A DNA stretch of 64,000 bases from Pseudoflavonifractor sp. An184 (lineage in GTDB: Bacteria > Bacillota > Clostridia > Oscillospirales > Oscillospiraceae), in contig NZ_NFKI01000003.1 in the NCBI RefSeq assembly GCF_002160305.1, forward strand, positions 85,109-149,108. The letters run 5' to 3'. The notes below the pieces were generated by a model that did not search any database, was not told the origin of the DNA, and was given only the letters and a program-made list of their open reading frames with translations. How positions within the stretch are numbered: the stretch's first letter is position 1; each line of letters starts with the position of its first letter. This document shows positions 51,634 to 60,038 of the stretch, piece after piece. A program made the position numbers and the translations under genes.

Positions 51634-51957
51634 TTAATCTTCGCTCCGCTTCCTCCAGTGGGCGGCAAACAGGACCGCAAGCTGTATCACGCAGGAAGTT
51701 GCCAGCAGAAAACCAGAGAGCCAGACCGCCGCGCCGCTGGTATCCATGAGAGCGGACCAATCCCCATCCTGAACATAGCTGTCTCCATAGCGCAGCTGAA
51801 AATACAACGCCGCTGCACAGCACAGAGCGCCGGCCCAGCACCACAGGGCCGCCTCCGCCCCAGCTTTTCGGCTCTGTCTCCGCAGCCCCCACAGGGGCAG
51901 AAACCAGGCGGACAGCCCCAGCAGCAGGCTGGCCAGATTCATCCATCCATCGTACAT
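51634..51957 (-). CDS. Small membrane protein
   Basis: 107 aa, three predicted membrane segments (LASLLLGLSAWFLPLWGL, ALWCWAGALCCAAALYF, AAVWLSGFLLATSCVIQLAVLF). Unrecognised. It begins 18 bases after the end of the next membrane gene. ATG 51957 (GAAGG upstream) is preferred over 51978. Confidence 0.55.
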   Translation of the reverse strand: MYDGWMNLASLLLGLSAWFLPLWGLRRQSRKAGAEAALWCWAGALCCAAALYFQLRYGDSYVQDGDWSALMDTSGAAVWLSGFLLATSCVIQLAVLFAAHWRKRSED

Positions 51958-51974
51958 TCCGCAACCTTCTTTCG

Positions 51975-52535
51975 TCATTCGTCCTCTTGCAGGCACTCGC
52001 CATACGGCACTCCCACGTCCACCGATCTCGCCCCCCGGACCAGGGGGCCATGGTACTCATAATACACATAACGGTGGTCCAGAAATCCTCTGTCCTCCTC
52101 CACCAGCATCTGGTCCTGGTAGGTAACCACCCGCTCTTCCACCGTGGAAAAAGTCCAGAAAAAAAGGCCTTCCGTGACCGCAGAGCCAATCACAACACAA
52201 ATACTGACGCCCAGAATGACTTTTCTTACTACGGAATACGCCTCATCCCGGCAGAGGACGGAGAGGCCCACCAGCAGCGTCCAGACCACCGCCAGCACCA
52301 AGGCCGCTCCCTGAAGAAAAGACACCAGCCACGACCGCCAGGCCAGGCCAAAAGCGGCCAGCACCGGCTTCCCTATAAGCCACAAAATCAGGTCCGCCGC
52401 CAGCAGCCCCAGCATCCAGGCCAGAAACTTCCACTCGCCCCGCCAGTCCGTGCGCAGGCAGCGCACCGCCTCCCATAGGACCACAAGGGCCGCGGGGACC
52501 CAACCATACAAGAAAAGAAACCATACCTGTTCCAT
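51975..52535 (-). CDS. Membrane protein, paralog family member 1
   Basis: 186 aa with four membrane segments and a C-terminal tail VTYQDQMLVEEDRGFLDHRYVYYEYHGPLVRGA. The tail is repeated almost exactly in the protein at 52753 and in looser form at 55280, so these are paralogs of an uncharacterised family. No function known. Confidence 0.7.
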   Translation of the reverse strand: MEQVWFLFLYGWVPAALVVLWEAVRCLRTDWRGEWKFLAWMLGLLAADLILWLIGKPVLAAFGLAWRSWLVSFLQGAALVLAVVWTLLVGLSVLCRDEAYSVVRKVILGVSICVVIGSAVTEGLFFWTFSTVEERVVTYQDQMLVEEDRGFLDHRYVYYEYHGPLVRGARSVDVGVPYGECLQEDE

Positions 52536-52589
52536 GTTTGATTTTCCCCCATGACCGTCATTTCCAGCGGCCGTATTTGGCTGGCGGCT

Positions 52590-52745
52590 CTAGGCCTTGT
52601 TTGAAAATTGGAAATGTGTCCAACGGCGAGGAATTTTTTCGCCAGACAAGGCGATTTGACGCGGCAATACTTTGTGTATTGCGAGGAAAATCAACGCAGT
52701 ATGGCGGAAAAAGAACCGCCGTTTGGGCATATTGACTTTTTTCAA
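52590..52745. repeat. Candidate dispersed intergenic repeat
   Basis: Between two paralogous genes lies a 155-base sequence different in style from both, with CAAACATGGCC / AGGCCTTGTTTG-like ends (AGGCCTTGTTTGAAAA at 52590 and TTTTTTCAAACATGGCCT at 52738), i.e. imperfect terminal inverted repeats. It encodes nothing I would defend and may be a small non-autonomous element. Confidence 0.5.
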
Positions 52746-52752
52746 ACATGGC

Positions 52753-53316
52753 CTAAGGAAGGCGCTCCCCATACTCCAGCCCCAGGTCCAGCGGCTCCAG
52801 CCCCCGGACCAGAGGGCCGCACCAGGCGTAATAGACATAATCCGGGTCCAGGAACCCCTGGTCCTCCTCCACCAGCGTCCGGTCCCGCCAGGTCACCGTC
52901 CGCTCTGGGCGGATGGCGAGAAACCAACTAGGGAGTCCAACTGTTACCAGATAGGCAATTACCACCAGTCCGCTGACCCCGACCACAATCTGGTGTGCCA
53001 GCCGGGGCGTATCCCTCTGTTCCAAATAACATCCCAAAATTTGAAACACGCCGAGGAAAGTCAGTAGCCCCAGCGCTCCCGCAAACAGGGAGCGCACCCA
53101 GGGCCGCCAGGCCAGACCGAACATTGCCAGCGTAAACTCCCCCGTCAGCTGGAGAAGAGACACCGCCAGGAACAGAACCAGCACCCAGCCCAGCGCCCGC
53201 CGGGACTTCGGCTCACAAGCCACCCGGCCGGGCAGCAGGCAGTACACAGCCGCCGCCAGCAGCACAGCCGCCGCAGGGATAAAGACTGTCAGCAGAGCGT
53301 CCAGCAAATGCTCCAT
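52753..53316 (-). CDS. Membrane protein, paralog family member 2
   Basis: 187 aa, four membrane segments, then VTWRDRTLVEEDQGFLDPDYVYYAWCGPLVRGLE, matching member 1. FGLAWRPWVRSLFAGA also matches FGLAWRSWLVSFLQGA there. Tandem duplication with divergence is the simplest reading. Confidence 0.7.
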   Translation of the reverse strand: MEHLLDALLTVFIPAAAVLLAAAVYCLLPGRVACEPKSRRALGWVLVLFLAVSLLQLTGEFTLAMFGLAWRPWVRSLFAGALGLLTFLGVFQILGCYLEQRDTPRLAHQIVVGVSGLVVIAYLVTVGLPSWFLAIRPERTVTWRDRTLVEEDQGFLDPDYVYYAWCGPLVRGLEPLDLGLEYGERLP

Positions 53317-53319
53317 CCC

Positions 53320-53697
53320 TCAATTCCTCCACGGCTCCGCCGTCCCGACGGTCATGCGGCTGTGCTCCTCCAGGGTGACATACACCCGCTCCTCCCCCAG
53401 ATTGACCCGGCGGCGGCCCACCTGGTTTCCATCCAGGTCCCACAGCTCCACCCACACTGGCCCAAGTTCGTCCACCTCGAAGCCGTAGCTCTCTCCCCGC
53501 TCCAGCGGATGGCCATCCGCCAGAGAGACGGACTGGCTCTCCTCCTCACCGGATACCGAAATGCTACCCAGAATGGCCGTACTGTCGTTGTACACCACCA
53601 GATCGGGGTCCTCGGTCCCCAAAACTCCGGCGGAACAGCCGGAGCAGACCGCTCCGGCCAGCAGGAGAACCGCCGCTATCCCACCCACCCGTCTCAT
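53320..53697 (-). CDS. Small secreted/lipoprotein-like protein
   Basis: 125 aa. Signal peptide MRRVGGIAAVLLLAGAVCSGCSAG with a lipobox-like VCSGC, followed by a beta-rich domain (VVYNDSTAILGSISVSGEEESQ ... VWVELWDLDGNQVGRRRV). Three bases downstream the membrane paralog 2 begins. ATG 53697 is chosen because the longer frame lacks a signal and a ribosome site. Confidence 0.65.
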   Translation of the reverse strand: MRRVGGIAAVLLLAGAVCSGCSAGVLGTEDPDLVVYNDSTAILGSISVSGEEESQSVSLADGHPLERGESYGFEVDELGPVWVELWDLDGNQVGRRRVNLGEERVYVTLEEHSRMTVGTAEPWRN

Positions 53698-53809
53698 TGT
53701 ACATGCTCCTTTCTTACAGGCTTTCATACCGTCCAAGTACAAATCCGATTCAAAACAGGGCATCTTATCTCTTCTCCTCCATCTGCTGAAAGCAGGGCGC
53801 TGAAACGGC

Positions 53810-54316
53810 TCAACTTCCGGCCAGCAGCAGCCAGACGGCACAGGCCAGCAGGGCGCACATCAGCTGTACGACCACCACGCCCCGCTCTCCGCCCGCCTGG
53901 AGCCAGAAGTAGAACAGGAGGAACAGCACCAGTCCGGACGCCAGGTACAGGGCGGTCCAGAGGTCGGAGGGATGGATCAGGAGGAGCCCTCTCCACACCA
54001 GCACCCCGGTGAGCAGAAAAAACACCGCTCCCCACCGCTTCTCCCGGCGGCTCCGGCGGGCAAAGAAGATCATTCCGGACAGGGAAAACCGGTACCCTCT
54101 CTCGATCCAGGCCCGTCCGATCCAGAGCGTCCAAAGCGCAAAAACAATGAGGGCCGCGGCGGCCATCACCCAGAAAGCGGGAATGAACAGCAGGGCGCCC
54201 TGATTGTCCACCCCGGGAATGCCCTTGTTGAATGCCTCCAAGGTCCCCTGAAAAAAGCAAAGCCAGTGAAACAGCGACACAAGACACATCAGACCCCAGA
54301 AGCTCCATTTTCTCAC
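53810..54316 (-). CDS. Small polytopic membrane protein
   Basis: 168 aa, five predicted membrane segments (WGLMCLVSLFHWLCFF, LLFIPAFWVMAAAALIVFALWTLWIG, VFFLLTGVLVWRGLLLI, ALYLASGLVLFLLFYFWL, VQLMCALLACAVWLLLAG). Family not recognised. Twelve bases separate it from the next gene upstream. Confidence 0.6.
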   Translation of the reverse strand: MRKWSFWGLMCLVSLFHWLCFFQGTLEAFNKGIPGVDNQGALLFIPAFWVMAAAALIVFALWTLWIGRAWIERGYRFSLSGMIFFARRSRREKRWGAVFFLLTGVLVWRGLLLIHPSDLWTALYLASGLVLFLLFYFWLQAGGERGVVVVQLMCALLACAVWLLLAGS

Positions 54317-54328
54317 GGCCGCCGCCCC

Positions 54329-54790
54329 CTAAAATTCCATCTCATAGTAGTACCAGCGCTCGTCCAGCTCCTGAATGTAACAGCGGTTGTCCCCGCCGCT
54401 CTCCTCCCAGCGCCAGCCGTCCCCGTCGGAAATCCAGCCCTCCAGCCGCGAGCCCTGAAAGCCCAGCCGCTCCCCGGAGGGCACGTATTGGATACCCCAG
54501 TATGTTGTGGAGGACCCCAGGCCGGAGCCGCCCATGGAAAATTCCACCGCGGCCCCCTCATAGTCCCAAAAGCTCACGTCCTGCACCCCCGGAGGACGGG
54601 ATATTCCCTGGCCGCTCCCCCGCTCCACCGCCTGGGCGGCGGCAGAATCAAAGGCGGACCGGTTCTGCTGAAACAGCGCAGCGGCATGCTCCCGGGACTT
54701 TGGCCCGCCCTGGAGGGCGGTCCAAAGCGTGCCCAGCATCAAAATCAGGACCACAATCAGGGAAATTCGGCGCACTCGTTTTCGATTCAT
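54329..54790 (-). CDS. Membrane-anchored hypothetical protein
   Basis: 153 aa. N-terminal membrane anchor (RISLIVVLILMLGTLWTAL), then an extracytoplasmic domain with aromatic-rich end (GWRWEESGGDNRCYIQELDERWYYYEMEF). ATG 54790 has AGGAGAG upstream. No family recognised; the end recalls the YVYYE tails of neighbouring genes. Confidence 0.6.
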   Translation of the reverse strand: MNRKRVRRISLIVVLILMLGTLWTALQGGPKSREHAAALFQQNRSAFDSAAAQAVERGSGQGISRPPGVQDVSFWDYEGAAVEFSMGGSGLGSSTTYWGIQYVPSGERLGFQGSRLEGWISDGDGWRWEESGGDNRCYIQELDERWYYYEMEF

Positions 54791-54807
54791 AGGCGTTTCT
54801 CTCCTGG

Positions 54808-55230
54808 TCAAAGACCGCTCAGCGGTTTTGTGATGGATGGCAATCCCTCCGAGTCAAGGCCGACCCCGATGGAACCAAACCACAAATAGGAAACTGTTGC
54901 CTCAAGCCCATCTTCTCCATTCTCCTGAACCACAATATGGTGGGCCAAAAGGGGGACCCGCTGGGAATAAAACCCGCCCCAGAATGTCCTCAGCTTCTCC
55001 CGCTGTTCCTGGGTCACAGGCTTCTCCAGATCTTTTTGGCAGGTCACCCATGGGTGTCCCCAAATCCAGGCGGCATACCCCGCCATCAGGCACAGTGTCA
55101 GAAAGAATATTTTCCAGGGAAATGGCCGCTGCCGCCACGCCCCCACTAAAATGGCCGGGACAGCCGCTAAAAATAGCGTAATTCCCAGAAGAAGGGCATA
55201 GACCAGAAGCTGAAGTACATTTTCGCCCAT
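54808..55230 (-). CDS. Membrane-anchored hypothetical protein
   Basis: 140 aa. Two N-terminal membrane segments (LLVYALLLGITLFLAAVPAILVGAW, IFFLTLCLMAGYAAWIWG), then a domain ending TVSYLWFGSIGVGLDSEGLPSITKPLSG. Unrecognised. It belongs to the same tight gene row. Confidence 0.6.
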   Translation of the reverse strand: MGENVLQLLVYALLLGITLFLAAVPAILVGAWRQRPFPWKIFFLTLCLMAGYAAWIWGHPWVTCQKDLEKPVTQEQREKLRTFWGGFYSQRVPLLAHHIVVQENGEDGLEATVSYLWFGSIGVGLDSEGLPSITKPLSGL

Positions 55231-55279
55231 ATACTCACGTCTCCTCGTCAGGCATCCACTTCAAAATGATCCCCGTCTG

Positions 55280-55843
55280 TCAGCCCAGGTCCTCTCCCCA
55301 GGGCTCCAGAGATTCACCCAGGTACTCCCCCAAACAGAAGGGGCCGTGGTAAGCGTAATAGTTGTAGTCGGTCTCCATCCAGGTAACCTTCTGCATCACC
55401 ACTTTCTGTCCCTGCCACTGCCCCACCGTCTCCGGCCGGGCGGTAAAAACCAGGAGCAGAAATCCCCAGCTCACCACTGCCCAGACCGACAGGGCGGCTC
55501 CCACTTCCAGCAGCCGCTTTTTCCACCGCCTGTCCATCTGGCGCATAGCGTACCAGGCCGTTCCAATCAGCAGGGCGATGGACAGGGCGGCCAGCAGATA
55601 GACCGGCCCAGTAACGATCCAGTTGCGGAGGGTGGATATCCGGTCCCCGGCCATCATATGCCACAGCAGCGGCAGGCACAGCCCCCAGGCCGCCGCCAGA
55701 GGCAGCAGCACCGCTCGGGAACGCGGCTCCCGGACCAGGATCCAGACGCTCACGCCCAAGGCGGGGAGCCACAGAAATGGAGCCGCAATCAGGCCGCCCA
55801 GCCACCCGTATGCCGCCGCCTTCACCATCAGCAGGCCGCCCAT
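55280..55843 (-). CDS. Membrane protein, looser paralog of the 51975/52753 family
   Basis: 187 aa from ATG 55843 (GGAGG upstream). Four to five membrane segments, C-terminal tail QWQGQKVVMQKVTWMETDYNYYAYHGPFCLGEYLGES, which follows the pattern of members 1 and 2 (x-Y-x-YY-x-Y-HGP). It starts one base after the stop of the HTH gene. Confidence 0.65.
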   Translation of the reverse strand: MGGLLMVKAAAYGWLGGLIAAPFLWLPALGVSVWILVREPRSRAVLLPLAAAWGLCLPLLWHMMAGDRISTLRNWIVTGPVYLLAALSIALLIGTAWYAMRQMDRRWKKRLLEVGAALSVWAVVSWGFLLLVFTARPETVGQWQGQKVVMQKVTWMETDYNYYAYHGPFCLGEYLGESLEPWGEDLG

Positions 55844-55844
55844 G

Positions 55845-56063
55845 TCACCCCTCCTCCCCATCAGGCACGTACTCCAGAATATCCCCCGGCTGGCAGTCCA
55901 GGGCCTTGCAGATGGCCTCCAGGGTGGAGAAGCGCACCGCCCGGGCCTTGTTGTTCTTCAAAATGGACAGGTTGGCCATGGTGATGTCCACTTTCTGGGC
56001 CAGTTCCCCCAGGGACATCTTCCGCTTGGCCATCATCACGTCCAGATTTACCACAATTCCCAT
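55845..56063 (-). CDS. Cro/CI-type HTH regulator (YozG-like)
   Basis: 72 aa. MMAKRKMSLGELAQKVDITMANLSILKNNKARAVRFSTLEAICKALDCQPGDILEY is shown here only in part: the HTH is LGELAQKVDITMANLSILKN and the tail STLEAICKALDCQPGDIL. It pairs with the DUF2975 gene 14 bases upstream, as in many Firmicutes. Confidence 0.85.
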   Translation of the reverse strand: MGIVVNLDVMMAKRKMSLGELAQKVDITMANLSILKNNKARAVRFSTLEAICKALDCQPGDILEYVPDGEEG

Positions 56064-56077
56064 GTTCTCCCGCCCCC

Positions 56078-56668
56078 TCAGATGGTCAGGTCCTGGTCCT
56101 CCTGGAGCTCCGCCGCCTGGCGGAACAGGGCGGACATGACCAGGAACAGCAGGCCGCCCATGAAAAACACCGGAATGGCCAGGGCATTGTAGGTAAACAT
56201 GGGCGCCATATTTTTCAAGGTAAATATCTCCCATAGAAACCGGATCAGCGCCGCCCCGCTGATCCCCCAGCAGCACAGAGCCGCCCGATTCATAGACTTG
56301 GCATTCCGCATCTGGAAGGGATTTCCCTCCTGAACGGTATTCAAAATCCAATGGGCCTGCCGCAGCATACAGGCGGAGCACAGACCGCAGAACAGGAGGA
56401 ACAGGCTCCCGCCCAGCTGAAAGGTCACAGGGTCCATCCACACAAAGATCCATCCGAACACCACGGCAAACACTCCGGCAAAGACGATGTCGTCCTCCCC
56501 CGCATAGACGACGGAGTCCAGAAAATCCCTCGCCCCGCCGATCAAATTGTAGGGGTCGTGGGCCAAAAGTCCGGGGATCAAGATGATCGCCAAAATATTG
56601 GCCGCAAAGGTGATGGTCACCAGAACATTCAAGACCTTCGCCAGCTTCTGTACATTCGTCTGTTCCAT
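56078..56668 (-). CDS. DUF2975 family membrane protein
   Basis: 196 aa, four membrane segments (VTITFAANILAIILIPGLL, IVFAGVFAVVFGWIFVWM, LFLLFCGLCSACML, VFFMGGLLFLVMSALF). The motif VQEGNPFQMRNAKSMNRAALCCWG is the DUF2975 marker. Usually it is encoded with a YozG-type regulator, as here. Function unknown. ATG 56668. Confidence 0.8.
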   Translation of the reverse strand: MEQTNVQKLAKVLNVLVTITFAANILAIILIPGLLAHDPYNLIGGARDFLDSVVYAGEDDIVFAGVFAVVFGWIFVWMDPVTFQLGGSLFLLFCGLCSACMLRQAHWILNTVQEGNPFQMRNAKSMNRAALCCWGISGAALIRFLWEIFTLKNMAPMFTYNALAIPVFFMGGLLFLVMSALFRQAAELQEDQDLTI

Positions 56669-56815
56669 GGAAAATTCCCCCTTTCGCTTGACCGCAGAAT
56701 AACACGGCAAAAACTGTTTGTCAATATATTTTTATTGTTTTTCGATAAATTTAAGAAATACAAAACCTCGCTCTCCACCGAGATGGGAGCGGGGTTCCTG
56801 TCAGGTCAATTCTCT

Positions 56816-57379
56816 TTACAGCACAAGGGCCTGAGCATATCGCTTCAAGTCCTGCCGCCGTTTCCGCCAGTCCGGCATCCTTGCGTCCATGGCCGCGTAG
56901 AAGCCGGGGCCGTGGTCGTGGTGGAGGAAGTGGACCAGCTCGTGGAGGGCCACATAGTCTCTCAGAAATTCCGGACAGCGGGCCAGGGCGGTGTTCAGGG
57001 TGATGTACCCCTGCCGGTAGTGGCAGTTGCCCCACTGACTTTTCATCTTCCGCAGTTTTATCTGGGGCATGGACACGCCGCTTCCGGCCACCAGGGGGTA
57101 GACCCGCAGGACGGCCTCCTCCAGCAGGCGGGCGCACTCCCTCCGGTCCGGCTCCGGCATCAGGGGCGGAGCCTCCTCCGGTCGGGGGAGGTGGCCCACG
57201 ATCCACCCGCTTTTCTCGATCACAAAGGCGTCCGCCCGCTCCGCCGGGCACCGCAGGGGGACGGAGAGGACTACTTCCCCCGCCCGGTCCAGACGGAGGT
57301 TCAGGTTTTTCACCCGTTTTTTTACCAGACGGTAGGTGATGGGGCCCTCGGGCGTGGCCACCAGGCGGTACTGTTCCAT
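56816..57379 (-). CDS. YgjP-like (DUF45) zinc metallopeptidase
   Basis: 187 aa. Zinc site VALHELVHFLHHDHGPGFYAAMD, preceded by KSQWGNCHYRQGYITLNTALARCP, the typical YgjP/DUF45 motif order. Cytosolic; substrate unknown. GGGGGAAAGACC precedes ATG 57379. Confidence 0.9.
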   Translation of the reverse strand: MEQYRLVATPEGPITYRLVKKRVKNLNLRLDRAGEVVLSVPLRCPAERADAFVIEKSGWIVGHLPRPEEAPPLMPEPDRRECARLLEEAVLRVYPLVAGSGVSMPQIKLRKMKSQWGNCHYRQGYITLNTALARCPEFLRDYVALHELVHFLHHDHGPGFYAAMDARMPDWRKRRQDLKRYAQALVL

Positions 57380-57969
57380 GGTCTTTCCCCCTCCCTGTTT
57401 GGATTTCGACTTCCGTATTGTAGCAGGGTTTTTCTTTTAAAACAAGGTGGAGCGGTTTTTCTCACGGGGGGAGTTTCGCCGCCTGCGGGCGGCGAGTGAC
57501 TTTGCCCGCGGCGGCAAAGTCACCAAAACGCCGCCGGGGACGGCTCCGATGAGCACTTCGTGCTCATAGTCGCCTTTCCCCGGACCCCGTTACGGGGAAC
57601 GCGTACCTGTTAAGAATTGCAGAATTTCCGGCGCGCAAAATCTGAGTGAGTGTCTAAATTCCCGCCGGGCCACTGGGCCCTGGCATTCCCAAAATTGTTG
57701 TTGGTGCGGTTCCACTTCCGCGCCTGCATGTTCCGAACTATCGTTCCCGGTGCAATTTCTGTCAAGCCTTCCCCCTTTCAGGGGGAAGGTGCCCCAGTGC
57801 GCACACTGGGGCGGATGAGGGTGCGCTCTTGAGACGCGGGCCGGTCTGGGACCGGCCCCTACCATAAAAACGGATGACTTGCAAATACGCCGTAGGGGCG
57901 GCACACCGGGCCGCCCGCCCGTGTACAAAAACAGGGCGCGGTCCCCCGCGCCCTGCCCCCTGCCATGCT
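57380..57969. repeat. Intergenic repeat cluster 1
   Basis: No gene. A series of GC-rich inverted repeats: GGCGGCGAGTGACTTTGCC region (57480-57545), CCTTCCCCCTTTCAGGGGGAAGG (57770-57790), GGCCGGTCTGGGACCGGCC (57839-57858), GGGGCGGC...GCCGCCC. The stretch GCGGTTCCACTTCCGCGCCT (57711-57730) recurs inverted with one mismatch near 63845-63864. Confidence 0.6.
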
Positions 57970-58608
57970 TTATCCGTTTTGCGACTCCCACAGTTCCTCT
58001 ACCTGGCTCAGGCCTGCTCTGTACCAGTCCGGGTCCTGAACAAACTCCCCCCAGGGGATGTCCTCCCGGCTGTGGAACATTCCACTCCCTCCGCCGCTGT
58101 CGCCGGGAAGTTCGATTCCCTCAAACCAGCCGTAGTCTTCCGGGGTTCCTCCCACGATGATGTAGTGAAGCCCTCCATTCTTTTCCCACTGCGTCCAAAC
58201 GTAAGGAGTATTTTCATTCACTTGGCTGGTCACGTCTACCCGCTGACCGTCGGCCACAAACCACAACCGGCCATTCTCCAGAGAGATAATGGTGGGCTCG
58301 CCGTTCTCGTCCAGGCCATTTGACATTGCCATCGTAGGGCCATCGTCTGCACCACCGATGGACACCCATCCTCCAGAGAAAAATTGATAAATCTGTTCTC
58401 CATAGCTCCACCCGGCCAGGGCCAGACAGGCGGCCAGGGCCGCCGCCAGCACCAGAACCGTTCGGCCTTTCCGCTTTTTCTGCCGCACCTGGGCCAGCAC
58501 GGTCTCTTTTACCTTGTTCTCGTCCACAAAGCACTCCTCCTTGGGCTCAAATTCCTCGTCCTGGAAGGCGTTCATCAGTTGAAATAGGTCAATCCGCTTC
58601 AAATTCAT
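57970..58608 (-). CDS. Membrane-anchored anti-sigma-like protein
   Basis: 212 aa. Cytoplasmic N-terminus of about 46 residues, one membrane segment (VLVLAAALAACLALAGWSYG), extracytoplasmic domain. It lacks a clear zinc finger. It overlaps the ECF sigma gene (20 bases), which makes an anti-sigma function likely. Confidence 0.65.
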   Translation of the reverse strand: MNLKRIDLFQLMNAFQDEEFEPKEECFVDENKVKETVLAQVRQKKRKGRTVLVLAAALAACLALAGWSYGEQIYQFFSGGWVSIGGADDGPTMAMSNGLDENGEPTIISLENGRLWFVADGQRVDVTSQVNENTPYVWTQWEKNGGLHYIIVGGTPEDYGWFEGIELPGDSGGGSGMFHSREDIPWGEFVQDPDWYRAGLSQVEELWESQNG

Positions 58609-59119
58609 ACCCCGCCTTTCCCAGCAGTTCCTTTAATTTCTCCCGCCCCCGGCGCAGGCGGCTCTTGGCGGTGGACAGGTTCAATCCCATCTCCTCCGCC
58701 GCCCGGGCCACGGTCTGTCCGTAGTAGTACCGGCGGACAAAGAGCTCCCGGTCCGTCCGGTCCAGGGTTTCCAGGGCCTCCCGCACCAGCCGGGCGGCCT
58801 CCTGGTCCTCCAACGCCCGCTGGGGGCTGTCCGCCGAGAGGGTGAGGAGGTCCTCCTCCAGAGGCAGCTCCTCCTCCCGGAGAGCCCTCAGCCGGTTGAT
58901 GCACCGGTTCCGCATGGTCACCGCCAGCCACCCCTTCACCTTCTCCGGCTGGAGCTTCCTCCGGTTCTCCCAGGCGGCCAGAAATACGTCGGCCGTCAGC
59001 TCCTCCCAGTCCTGGGGCCGCCCGGGCAGGACCCGGGCCGCGATGGCCGACAGGTAAGGGGTGTACCGGTCCATCATGGCCTCCAGCCCCGCCGGGTCCC
59101 CCCGGCGCAGTCTCTGCAT
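58589..59119 (-). CDS. ECF RNA polymerase sigma factor
   Basis: 176 aa. Region 2 (YTPYLSAIAARVLPGRPQDWEELTADVFLAAWENRRKLQPEKVKGWL) and region 4 (LDRTDRELFVRRYYYGQTVARAAEEMGLNLSTAKSRLRRGREKL) are complete. ATG 59119 after AGGAGCAGGAG; an ATT start slightly upstream (59140) behind GGGAGG would add seven residues. Confidence 0.9.
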   Translation of the reverse strand: MQRLRRGDPAGLEAMMDRYTPYLSAIAARVLPGRPQDWEELTADVFLAAWENRRKLQPEKVKGWLAVTMRNRCINRLRALREEELPLEEDLLTLSADSPQRALEDQEAARLVREALETLDRTDRELFVRRYYYGQTVARAAEEMGLNLSTAKSRLRRGREKLKELLGKAGYEFEAD

Positions 59120-59169
59120 GATCTCCTGCTCCTGAATGTCCGCCGCCTCCCTTCTGCTTTGAAACGCGT

Positions 59170-59525
59170 CTCACCCTTTATAACACAGATTCCCCGCCTC
59201 TGGTTTCCGGTTTTCAAAAATTTTGTCCCGGACAAAAAAGTGCTTGACAGGCCGGTGGAAACGTGGTAGAGTATCAATTACCTGTGAAAGGGGCTTTTTT
59301 GTCGTGCGCATTTTTACGGTGTCATGCGCTCCGACCCCCTCCTCCGGCTGACCGGAACACAGGGAGGCAATGGCCGGACCCCACCGTACCGTCTCTTTGC
59401 GCAGAGGTTCCTCTCTGCGCTTGTGCGACGCTGGATTCGGCCGCAGGCCGCGTCCGGCGTTTTTTCGTTGCCGCGGCTGTGAAAGCGGGGAGCGCCCCGC
59501 AAAACAATAAGGAGGTGCCGAACCT
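59170..59525 (+). promoter_or_regulatory. Leader region of the rpmG-secE-nusG-rplK-rplA operon
   Basis: Promoter TTGACA (59244-59249), 17 bp, TAGAGT (59267-59272). The 240-base leader that follows has hairpins at 59400-59421 (GCGCAGAG / CTCTGCGC) and a full intrinsic terminator at 59429-59465, before the rpmG ribosome site AAGGAGG (59510). The leader thus looks regulated by attenuation. Confidence 0.7.
59429..59465 (+). terminator. Terminator inside the rpmG operon leader
   Basis: CGCTGGA / TCCGGCG outer stem, CGGCC / GGCCG inner stem, TTTTTT. It lies between the only clear promoter and rpmG. Confidence 0.7.
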
Positions 59526-59693
59526 ATGGCAAGCAAAGCCGGCGCGCGCATTAAGATCACCCTGCGGTGCTCTGAGTGCAAGCAGAGAAACTACAACACC
59601 ATGAAGAACAAGAAGAATACCCCTGACCGTCTGGAGCTGAACAAGTACTGCCCCTTCTGCAGAAAGCACACCGTCCACAATGAGACGAAGTGA
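59526..59693 (+). CDS. rpmG: 50S ribosomal protein L33
   Basis: 55 aa, beginning [20 protein letters not shown]. The zinc-binding Cys pairs CSEC and CPFC are present, so this is the zinc-containing form. Start ATG 59526 with AAGGAGG upstream. First gene of the operon. Confidence 0.95.
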   Translation: MASKAGARIKITLRCSECKQRNYNTMKNKKNTPDRLELNKYCPFCRKHTVHNETK

Positions 59694-59732
59694 TCCCACT
59701 GGAACGGCTGAAAGGAAAGAAGGGTAGTCAGA

Positions 59733-60023
59733 ATGGCTGAGAACGAAAAAGTGGAGCAGAACACCCAGCCTGCTTCCAGCAAGGCCGACAAGGCCAAGAA
59801 GGACAAGAAGTCCGAGAAGAAGCCCGGCGTCTTTGCCCGCATCGGCCGCTGGTTCCACGAGCTGAAGGTCGAGTTGAAGAAGGTCGTCTGGCCCACCAGA
59901 AAGCAGACCCTCAACAACACCCTGATCGTTATTGCCTGTGTGGTCTTCGTGGGCATCTTCATCTGGCTGTTTGACGCGGTGGCTGGCGCTCTGATTCGGG
60001 CGCTGTTCCACCTGTTTTCCTAA
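59733..60023 (+). CDS. secE: Preprotein translocase subunit SecE
   Basis: 96 aa. A charged, Lys-rich N-terminal extension, the conserved WFHELKVELKKVVWPTRKQ amphipathic helix and one membrane segment (LIVIACVVFVGIFIWLFDAVAG). Part of SecYEG. Confidence 0.95.
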   Translation: MAENEKVEQNTQPASSKADKAKKDKKSEKKPGVFARIGRWFHELKVELKKVVWPTRKQTLNNTLIVIACVVFVGIFIWLFDAVAGALIRALFHLFS

Positions 60024-60038
60024 AGTCAGGTGAGCGGC

